A stretch of DNA of 29,257 bases from Methylococcales bacterium (GTDB taxonomy: Bacteria > Pseudomonadota > Gammaproteobacteria > Methylococcales > Methylomonadaceae): assembly GCA_023144875.1 (NCBI GenBank), contig JAGLEW010000055.1:1-29257 (forward strand). Direction: 5' to 3'. The notes beneath the pieces are model-generated. The model was not told the origin of the DNA. It searched no databases and saw nothing but the letters and a program-made list of their open reading frames with translations. Below are positions 23,268 to 29,257 of the stretch, piece after piece (within the stretch, counting starts at the first letter, position 1; every line of letters starts with the position of its first letter). Both the position numbers and the translations under genes were made by a program.

Positions 23268-25195
23268 TAACTTAACTCATCCGTTGTAAAAAGTGCATCC
23301 ACAAAATGCTCGGCATTAAAATCCTGTAAATCATCAATACCCTCTCCAATACCAATATGTCGAATGGGAACGACTAATTGTTTTGCCAACGCAAAAATAA
23401 CCCCACCTTTTGCAGTCCCATCCAATTTTGTTAAAGTCAAACCTGTTAAAGCAACGGTTTGGTTGAATAATTTTGCCTGCGAGAGCGCATTTTGCCCTGT
23501 TCCTGCATCTAAAACTAATAATACTTCATGGGGTGCATCGGCATCTAGTTTTCCCATGATTCGTTTGATTTTAGACAATTCTTCCATTAAATTTGATTTT
23601 GTATGCAAACGTCCTGCAGTATCGGCAATTAAAACGTTAATTCCTTTAGCTTTGGCCGATTGTAATGCATCAAAAATTACCGAAGCAGAATCTGCGCCTG
23701 ATTGCTGGGAAACCACCGTGACTTCATTGCGTTCCCCCCATACTTGTAATTGCTCAACAGCGGCGGCTCGAAAGGTATCACCCGCGGCAAGCATGACACT
23801 ATGACCTTGATTTTGTAATTTTTTTGCCAACTTACCAATCGTAGTGGTTTTACCTGCACCATTAACCCCCACCACTAAAATAACAAAGGGCGAGTCTTGC
23901 TCTGGAATCACCAGCGGTTGATCGCAAGGTTTTAAAATATCCAATAAATCTTGCTTTAAAGCCGCCAGTAACGCGGCGCTATCTTTTAATTGATGAGTAT
24001 CTAAACTATCGGTTAATTTATTAATAATATCCGTGGTGGCATCCACACCAATATCGGCTAATAATAAACGCGCTTCAATATCTTCCAGTAATTCTTCAGT
24101 AACCCCTTTTTGACCCAGCGGTAAACTGGTTAAAATATCCCCTAAACCGTGCCGTGTTTTTTTAAGCTGTGAAGTGAGGCGTAAATAAAGTTTATCCGTT
24201 GATGGTTTCTTGATTTCCGTATCAAGTGTTGGCTTAACAAAAGGACTAATGCTTGAGTCTAGGGCTGTTTTTTCAGCCTCAAAAAGATCGTATTTACTGT
24301 AAAAACTAATGCCAAACAAGGGCAACATTAATAAAGCCGCAAAGCCGTTATGCGCCATTACAATGCCCAAAGGTAAGCCTAATTTAATACTAAAGGTTCC
24401 CAAAGACAGTTCAATCAATAATAAAATACTCAGTAATAACCCTGCTCTTCGGATGGGTTTACTTTGATGCTCAGACGTTGCCCTTATCATCAGTATAATC
24501 AAGATAACAAAGGTTAATAAACCTCCAATTCTATGACTCCAATGAATGGCTAATTGCGCATCAAAGGATAACTGTCCTAATGAATTATTTAACACCGCAT
24601 TTAAAAAATTAAATCCGCTTATAAAATCTGCTTGCGGCATCCATTGCTCGTTACAACGTGGAAAATCCTTACACATTAAGCCCGTGGTATTAGCGCTTGA
24701 CCAAATACCGACTAAAATTTGGCTAAATAATAAACAAATACCCACAAAGGAAAAGTATCGAAGCGGAGCTTTTTTCGTACGCGGTTTTATTTCTGGATGA
24801 ACACGAAGACGCAAACGACACAACGTCCAAAAAAGACTCATTCCAAGTAAGAGGTCCACCGTAATCGCCAGTGGCATTCCTTGCGTTTTAAAGACCCAAT
24901 AACTGGCAGTGATTTGTAAACCCAATAACAGTAACGCAAAAAAGGCACTTAGCGCGACTCTGGCATAAGGTAATGAAGTTCGCCATCCTACGACCATCAT
25001 CACCAATAAATTGAGTCCCATCAGTCCCCAGAGATAAGGTATTTTCCAATAATTGAGAAACAACAATGGATTATTTAAAAGACTCTCCATCATTTGCCAT
25101 GGGTTATTTTTAACCACCGATAAATGCGTGTATGTGTTAAAGAGTAGGCTGATAAATGCCAACCAACAAGACAATAAAATTATTTTTCTGATCAT
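23267..25195 (-). CDS. ftsY: CtaA/COX15-like membrane domain fused to SRP receptor FtsY
   Basis: 642 residues. Residues 1-300 are an eight-helix CtaA-like domain. Its second half is typical: SSANTTGLMCKDFPRCNEQW (C175, C181), AIHWSHRIGG (H218, H221) and VMAHNGFA (H282). The first half lacks the usual GLGCPDWP cysteine motif and E-x-x-HR histidine, and has VDLLLG where the next His is expected. Residues 335-640 are a full FtsY: N domain (LLEDIEARLLLADIGVDATT), P-loop GVNGAGKTT (443-451), DTFRAAAVEQL, DTAGRLH, TKLDGTAKGG and GIGEGIDDL. FtsY receives SRP-ribosome complexes at the inner membrane. No ATG, GTG or TTG occurs in frame between M290 and the NG domain, so a separate FtsY start is unlikely. 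The acidic A domain is missing, and no clear ribosome-binding site precedes 25195. Cotranscribed with ftsE and ftsX. Confidence 0.92.
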   Translation of the reverse strand: MIRKIILLSCWLAFISLLFNTYTHLSVVKNNPWQMMESLLNNPLLFLNYWKIPYLWGLMGLNLLVMMVVGWRTSLPYARVALSAFFALLLLGLQITASYWVFKTQGMPLAITVDLLLGMSLFWTLCRLRLRVHPEIKPRTKKAPLRYFSFVGICLLFSQILVGIWSSANTTGLMCKDFPRCNEQWMPQADFISGFNFLNAVLNNSLGQLSFDAQLAIHWSHRIGGLLTFVILIILMIRATSEHQSKPIRRAGLLLSILLLIELSLGTFSIKLGLPLGIVMAHNGFAALLMLPLFGISFYSKYDLFEAEKTALDSSISPFVKPTLDTEIKKPSTDKLYLRLTSQLKKTRHGLGDILTSLPLGQKGVTEELLEDIEARLLLADIGVDATTDIINKLTDSLDTHQLKDSAALLAALKQDLLDILKPCDQPLVIPEQDSPFVILVVGVNGAGKTTTIGKLAKKLQNQGHSVMLAAGDTFRAAAVEQLQVWGERNEVTVVSQQSGADSASVIFDALQSAKAKGINVLIADTAGRLHTKSNLMEELSKIKRIMGKLDADAPHEVLLVLDAGTGQNALSQAKLFNQTVALTGLTLTKLDGTAKGGVIFALAKQLVVPIRHIGIGEGIDDLQDFNAEHFVDALFTTDELS

Positions 25196-25211
25196 TTTTT
25201 ATTTTTTTATA

Positions 25212-25808
25212 TTAACCAATTTGTGAAATTCTCAAAAGTTTCTTTAAATCACTTTTAACTTTATAGGGGTCAAAACCACTGTCATAACGCATCATGATAT
25301 TGCCTAAGGGATCCATCAAAAATAACATTCCACCGTCTAGTGGTTTTTCTCCAAGCGTTTCAAATTTTTTAATTAACGATGGCGCAGGGGTAATATGAAG
25401 CAAACGTTGGTCATCCTTCCACCAATTTTTCGCTATTTCAAGCGCAGGGTTTTTAAAAATTAACACCATCCGTCGTACCCGTGTGAGGTCTTTACTGAGC
25501 ATTAAACGTAATTGTTTGGTTTTGTGTATCGCCTCTACACATACTTTGTCGCAGGTATCTTTTGGAATAATATTAACCAATAACCAATGCCCCGCTAATT
25601 CTTTAATATTTTTTTTAGAAAATTCGTCAAAGCCTTGCATTTCAGTGCGTTCCGTCGTAATAACGGGAATAACTAAATCACCATTACTTTTTCCAGCGGT
25701 GACGAGTTCGGGGTGATTTGATAAATACCAAGCAATGCAAAAAGGAATAATGGACATTCCAAAAATAATGAGAATATTACGTCTATTTTGTTTTTGTTGT
25801 GAAGTCAT
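25212..25808 (-). CDS. SCO-like thioredoxin-fold membrane-anchored protein of the oxidase-assembly operon
   Basis: 198 residues. One N-terminal helix (about 11-29) anchors a periplasmic domain. CDKVC (C86 and C90) is a CxxxC motif as in SCO copper chaperones, and MLFLMDPLGNIMMRY late in the chain is a thioredoxin/SCO-like strand. The third SCO copper ligand His is not evident, so a thiol-disulphide rather than copper-carrier role is possible. Proteins of this kind commonly lie between SURF1 and CtaA in proteobacterial cox clusters. Its ATG overlaps the SURF1 stop by 4 bases and its stop is 16 bases before the CtaA-FtsY fusion. Confidence 0.8.
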   Translation of the reverse strand: MTSQQKQNRRNILIIFGMSIIPFCIAWYLSNHPELVTAGKSNGDLVIPVITTERTEMQGFDEFSKKNIKELAGHWLLVNIIPKDTCDKVCVEAIHKTKQLRLMLSKDLTRVRRMVLIFKNPALEIAKNWWKDDQRLLHITPAPSLIKKFETLGEKPLDGGMLFLMDPLGNIMMRYDSGFDPYKVKSDLKKLLRISQIG

Positions 25809-26572
25809 AAGTCTGTTTTTTTACGGCTATGCCAAAAAAATAAAAAAGTGAGCGTTAAGGCTAACCCAAACCATTGTATCGCATAAGCAATATGCTTTTC
25901 GGGCGGCATTAGTTTTTGACTATGCCAATGTCGGCTATAGCCATTTTCAGCGTCAGGGGCTAATTCAATTTGAAATGAAAATAAATCCTCGTCTAATTTT
26001 TTCGCTAAGATTTGTGTATCAACCACTTGAACTACAGATGGCCAATTTTTAGTTGGAATTTCAGCCCCTTTAAGTTTTAGTCCAACACTGGGGAAGGCAT
26101 TAATACGACCTGCAATGCGAACCGATATTTTTGCTACCTTAATATCAGGTAAAATGGTGCGATCGGCATGGCGTGGTAACCAACCTCGATTGATTAATAC
26201 TATTTTTTGGCTATTTTTTAAAATTAGAGGGGTTAAAATAAAATACCCTGCCTTGCCTTGAAAAATTTGATTATCAATTAAAAATTGTTTTTCTGGTAGA
26301 TAGCGTCCTTCCACAACAACCATTCGATAACGCAATATTTCAAGGTTATCGTTTGTATCTGTCTTTAAGTTTAAAATCTGCTTTGATTGTTTTTGCTGTT
26401 GTTGTAAAAATAGTTGTTTTTCGGTTGATCGTCTTAGCTGCCAAAAACCTAAATTTAACAGTAACACCAGTGTTAATAAATAGATAATGAGCACCGACAC
26501 ACTTACTTCAAATGTTTGCGCCACTATTTTATATCGTATTATTTTAGTTTTAGACACTTGGCAAATGCGCAT
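25805..26572 (-). CDS. SURF1 family cytochrome oxidase assembly protein
   Basis: 255 residues. SURF1/Shy1 helps insert haem a into cytochrome oxidase subunit I. TM1 (about 25-43) ends in GFWQLRRSTEKQ, the family's first signature. VVEGRYLPEKQFLIDNQ and IVLINRGWLPRHA are the central beta-domain motifs, and EKHIAYAIQWFGLALT opens TM2 near the C-terminus. First gene of the run SURF1, SCO-like, CtaA-FtsY, ftsE, ftsX. The start is set by ATG 26572, 43 bases from the divergent DUF2909 gene, so both promoters lie in that gap or inside the genes. Confidence 0.93.
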   Translation of the reverse strand: MRICQVSKTKIIRYKIVAQTFEVSVSVLIIYLLTLVLLLNLGFWQLRRSTEKQLFLQQQQKQSKQILNLKTDTNDNLEILRYRMVVVEGRYLPEKQFLIDNQIFQGKAGYFILTPLILKNSQKIVLINRGWLPRHADRTILPDIKVAKISVRIAGRINAFPSVGLKLKGAEIPTKNWPSVVQVVDTQILAKKLDEDLFSFQIELAPDAENGYSRHWHSQKLMPPEKHIAYAIQWFGLALTLTFLFFWHSRKKTDL

Positions 26573-26615
26573 TAATAATTGAGAATAGTGCTTTTATTTT
26601 ACCAAACCTACTTGA

Positions 26616-26864
26616 ATGATGATTAAAAGCCTCGTTATTATCGCCTTTTTACTGATTATTGTCAGTCTCGGTTCTGCTTTGTACCATATGATAAGAAATA
26701 AACAGGGAGGTAACACTAAAAAAACAGTCAAAGCATTAACCTTTCGGATTAGCTTATCAGTGGTGCTTTTTATTTTGGTTATTATGGCGTATGCCACAGG
26801 ACTTATAAAACCAGAAGGGATTGGAGCAAGAATGCAGCAACAACGGCTCATGCACGCAAAATAA
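26616..26864 (+). CDS. DUF2909 twin-transmembrane protein
   Basis: 82 residues with two helices (about 2-25 and 45-65). The family pattern is clear: GSALYHMIRN before the loop, then TVKALTFRISLSVVLFIL and YATGLI. DUF2909 genes usually sit in cytochrome c oxidase clusters between subunit III and SURF1. Here it is alone and divergent from SURF1, with no oxidase subunit genes in view. Adjacent ATG codons at 26616 and 26619 are alternative starts. No activity is known. Confidence 0.85.
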   Translation: MMIKSLVIIAFLLIIVSLGSALYHMIRNKQGGNTKKTVKALTFRISLSVVLFILVIMAYATGLIKPEGIGARMQQQRLMHAK

Positions 26865-26892
26865 ACAAATTATCTCACCTTGAACTTTTTTG

Positions 26893-26918
26893 TTACTAAG
26901 CTTGTATCATATTAGTAA
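26893..26918. repeat. Inverted repeat upstream of the acyltransferase
   Basis: TTACTAA (26893-26899) and TTAGTAA (26912-26918) are perfect inverted copies around a 12-base spacer, 20 bases before the start codon. It may be an operator, or chance in AT-rich DNA. Confidence 0.3.
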
Positions 26919-26938
26919 GTTAAGACGATGATAAAGTT

Positions 26939-28030
26939 ATGAATAAACGATTTGAAGCCCTTGATGCCTTTAGAGGATTAGCCGCGCTGTTGGTGGTAGC
27001 TTTTCATGTACGACTAAGTGGTAGTGTGACTGAATTAACGTTTGTACGCAGTAGTCATATTTTTGTGGAGTTCTTTTTTGTCTTAAGTGGTTTTGTGTTA
27101 GTCCATGCCTATGGATTTAGAGAGAATTTAAATTTTTCTCGCTTTATTAAAGCACGATTTTTTAGAATTTACCCATTGCATTTAGCGATGTTTGTCGTAG
27201 TTTGTTTATTAGAAGTTGTCAAATTAATCGCTTATCAACAAGGGGGCTTCAGCTTTAATCACCCCCCTTTTACAGGCTCCTATGCGATAGGTGAAATACT
27301 CCCTAACTTATTGCTCATTCAATCGTGGTTTTCGTTCGCTGACCCCTTAAGTTTTAACTACCCGACATGGAGTATCAGTATTGAATTTTATCTTTATGTC
27401 TTGTTATTTCCAACCATTGATTTTTTAACTAAATTTAAAAAAATTCTTTGGATTATGATGGTCGGTATTGCTTTTTATTTACTTGTTTCTAAAGTTAATA
27501 TCTTTGTAAATGAAGTGTTAAGAGGGGTCTCATGTTTTTTTGGAGGGGCGTTAACCAATCTCCTTTACCGCAAAATTCATCATATTAAGCTCACAAAAAT
27601 TTATGGGAGCCTCTTAGAAGTCATGGTTTTGGTCGCGGTCGTCATTGTTGTGCAATCAAGCTTTAAATATCACACTATTGTGGCAACCCTTTTATTTTAT
27701 TTGGTCGTTTTAGTGTTTGCTTTTGAATCGGGTGTAGTCTCCAGTTATTTGAAATTAAAATGGTTTCAAATGCTTGGAAAACTTTCATATTCTATTTATA
27801 TGATACATGCCGCCATTCTTTTTTGTTTTATTTCAAGCCTGATGGTTTTACAGAAACTCACAGGTCTTGAATTGACCACTATGAAAGGGAATGTTCGGTT
27901 TTTAACCTCTGGTAATGAACTATTAAATAATCTACTACTGTTGTTGCTTTTAAGCTTTATTGTATGGCTTTCTCAATACACTTATAAATACATTGAGCTT
28001 AAAGGGCAACAACTGGGGCGACCATCATAG
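26939..28030 (+). CDS. Acyltransferase 3 family membrane protein (OafA/YrhL-like)
   Basis: 363 residues with about ten transmembrane helices. The first carries ALDAFRGLAALLVVAFHV, with the family's conserved Arg12 and His23. HIFVEFFFVLSGFVL, RFFRIYPLH and WSISIEFYLYVLLFP are the other standard segments, and YSIYMIHAAILF the late helix. The family moves acyl (often acetyl) groups across the inner membrane onto surface glycans or lipids. Acceptor unknown. Its stop is 7 bases from the stop of the convergent CHAT gene. Confidence 0.92.
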   Translation: MNKRFEALDAFRGLAALLVVAFHVRLSGSVTELTFVRSSHIFVEFFFVLSGFVLVHAYGFRENLNFSRFIKARFFRIYPLHLAMFVVVCLLEVVKLIAYQQGGFSFNHPPFTGSYAIGEILPNLLLIQSWFSFADPLSFNYPTWSISIEFYLYVLLFPTIDFLTKFKKILWIMMVGIAFYLLVSKVNIFVNEVLRGVSCFFGGALTNLLYRKIHHIKLTKIYGSLLEVMVLVAVVIVVQSSFKYHTIVATLLFYLVVLVFAFESGVVSSYLKLKWFQMLGKLSYSIYMIHAAILFCFISSLMVLQKLTGLELTTMKGNVRFLTSGNELLNNLLLLLLLSFIVWLSQYTYKYIELKGQQLGRPS

Positions 28031-28037
28031 TCTGTCG

Positions 28038-29257
28038 TTATTTCCAGTTTCCAACCAAAATAAAGGGCGACCAAATTGCAGGATTAGAAAACTGTTTTTG
28101 TTTTAATAAGTTTAATTTTGCTTTTTGTAATGCTTGTGCTTTCGACAGCTGAGGATCTTTTAAATTTTCATAAAAATTACGCATTAATTTTGCCGTTGCT
28201 TCATCAACAACAGGCCAAAGAGACCCTAACGCACTATGTACTTTGGCTTTAATGGCCACACCACTAATTCCTAACGGAGAACGGTCATCCCCTTCAGCGG
28301 TTTGACAAGCACTTAAAATAATCAAATCAATCGGGTATTTTTTAAAATGATCCAATGCCAATAATTGTTGTAATTTTTTAATGTTGAGCACTTTATCGTG
28401 CGCCATAATAAAGTTCTCATCCTCGGTAGTACCAAAAAAACCATGGGAAGCAATATGTAGAATTTTATAAGGTTTTTTCACTAAAGCTTTTGAGAAATTT
28501 TCCAATGAAAAGTCTTTATTTAGCAAATAAGGCATTTTATTTTGCTCAGACAAGCCTTTAATTTCAGTCTCAACAGCGGGTAAAGCTAAGTTTTCTCTAA
28601 TTTGTTCAATTATGTTCGGGTCTTGAAGTAATTCCCGTAACGCTCTGGTTTTTTCAACGATTTTACTAGAAATAAGGGATCTGGTTTTATTTTGTTTTAA
28701 CCAACGGTCTCGAATTTTTCGTGATTTTTCATTTTCAACAACCACGCCTTCTAAAAGACCATTTAATAATTTATTAGGTAAATTATAAATAACATCTCCA
28801 GGTTTACTCACTCCTGCCAATAAAACGGCTTGTTGCTGTTCATATTGAGTTGTTTTGGATTCAATTAACGACATTCCTGGGGAAGTAACAATTGCATAAT
28901 CTTCAATTAAAAAATTTTCACCACTATAGACAGCGGCAAGAGGAAATAGTCGCAAAGCACCATCGGGAATATAAACCAAAGTCTCTATTTGTTGGGATTT
29001 TAAATAGGCATCTAACGGTTGAATCAACCATTGATATAATAAAGTAGCTTGCGGTTTTGTTTTTGAAAACTTACTATAATCACGTAAGTTTTCCGCATAA
29101 ATGCGTGCAGTTTTTTCTAACTTGTTAGCGGTTACTGGGCTAGAAAAACGTTTTAGACCTTGGCTGGTATAAACAATAATATCCAAGCGATCTTTAAAAG
29201 GGATCGGATAAATTGCCGCCGCATGTGGGTCAGTTTTTTTCAAATCAATAGGGCGAG
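28038..29257 (-). CDS. CHAT domain (caspase-like) protein, 5' end outside the window
   Basis: About 405 residues visible; the frame stays open to the window edge, and the TTG at 29243 is not a convincing start. The CHAT fold is the C-terminal ~340 residues: LVYIPDGALRLFPLAAV, EDYAIVTSPG, catalytic His in ILHIASHGFFG (H267 counting from that TTG), catalytic Cys in LIILSACQTAEG (C313), and GSLWPVVDEATAKLMRNFYENL. CHAT proteins usually carry N-terminal TPRs, which would be outside the window. A segment of about 75 residues between LLAGVS and LPAVETEI is much longer than usual. Some CHAT proteins are active proteases in defence or cell death; the role here is unknown. Confidence 0.9.
   Translation of the reverse strand, partial: RPIDLKKTDPHAAAIYPIPFKDRLDIIVYTSQGLKRFSSPVTANKLEKTARIYAENLRDYSKFSKTKPQATLLYQWLIQPLDAYLKSQQIETLVYIPDGALRLFPLAAVYSGENFLIEDYAIVTSPGMSLIESKTTQYEQQQAVLLAGVSKPGDVIYNLPNKLLNGLLEGVVVENEKSRKIRDRWLKQNKTRSLISSKIVEKTRALRELLQDPNIIEQIRENLALPAVETEIKGLSEQNKMPYLLNKDFSLENFSKALVKKPYKILHIASHGFFGTTEDENFIMAHDKVLNIKKLQQLLALDHFKKYPIDLIILSACQTAEGDDRSPLGISGVAIKAKVHSALGSLWPVVDEATAKLMRNFYENLKDPQLSKAQALQKAKLNLLKQKQFSNPAIWSPFILVGNWK

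Noticed and set aside
23364..23804. Long plus-strand open frame inside the ftsY region
   Set aside because: It is antisense to the highly conserved FtsY GTPase domain and its product has no recognisable domain; a shadow frame.
24300..24330. Internal start (M280 or M290) giving a separate FtsY
   Set aside because: These Met codons lie inside the last CtaA helix, lack a good ribosome-binding site and would leave a half-helix; not excluded, but the full fusion is simpler.
26594..26851. Minus-strand open frame overlapping DUF2909
   Set aside because: DUF2909 on the plus strand is a clear family match; the antisense frame is coincidental.
28038..29257. CHAT protein as part of a type III-E CRISPR (Craspase) system
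   Set aside because: No repeat array, gRAMP-like effector or other cas gene is in the window; CHAT domains are common outside CRISPR loci.

Overview
The window reads as ordinary chromosome of an AT-rich gammaproteobacterium. Pointers are the tig-clpP-clpX and ftsY-ftsE-ftsX gene orders, a gammaproteobacterial HemN, CvfB and DUF3581 genes, LPS-core/O-antigen enzymes, a TonB-dependent receptor, and a cytochrome-oxidase assembly block (DUF2909, SURF1, SCO-like protein, CtaA-like protein). The low GC and gene mix would fit Methylococcales or Thiotrichales relatives, but that placement is inference. No insertion sequence, integrase, phage gene or CRISPR array was seen.

Layout. 1-3712 (+): the end of a DUF2130 protein, then an O-antigen ligase/polymerase and two family-2 glycosyltransferases, forming a surface-polysaccharide cluster. 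3821-5585 (-): a GNAT acyltransferase and an overlapping CE4 polysaccharide deacetylase. 5793-6827 (+): a small membrane protein and an M50B-like membrane metallopeptidase. 6828-10352 (-): hemN followed by a Cache-HAMP class III nucleotide cyclase. 10452-13729 (-): tig-clpP-clpX, closed by a strong hairpin terminator. 13835-13919 (-): tRNA-Leu(UAG) with a near-consensus promoter. 14111-15439 (+): a DUF4124 protein and a CvfB-like S1 protein. 15436-19217 (-): a YfiR-like periplasmic protein, a TonB-dependent receptor and a DUF3581 protein, divergent from a CHASE8-type hybrid histidine kinase (19633-21585, +). 21588-26572 (-): SURF1, an SCO-like protein, a CtaA-FtsY fusion, FtsE and FtsX in one tightly packed run, divergent from DUF2909 (26616-26864, +). 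26939-28030 (+): an acyltransferase-3 membrane protein. 28038-29257 (-): the C-terminal part of a CHAT-domain protein.

The most striking object is the 642-residue reading frame at 23267-25195. It joins an eight-helix CtaA/COX15-like membrane domain to a complete FtsY NG GTPase without any start codon between them. The CtaA part keeps the C-terminal-half histidines but has lost the first-half histidines and cysteine motif, and no ctaB follows. The gene therefore physically links an oxidase-assembly operon to the SRP-receptor/cell-division operon, and the degenerate haem-synthase domain may now serve as FtsY's membrane anchor. A second good lead is the YfiR-like protein, receptor and CHASE8 kinase module, which resembles YfiR-YfiN signalling with a phosphorelay output in place of a diguanylate cyclase.
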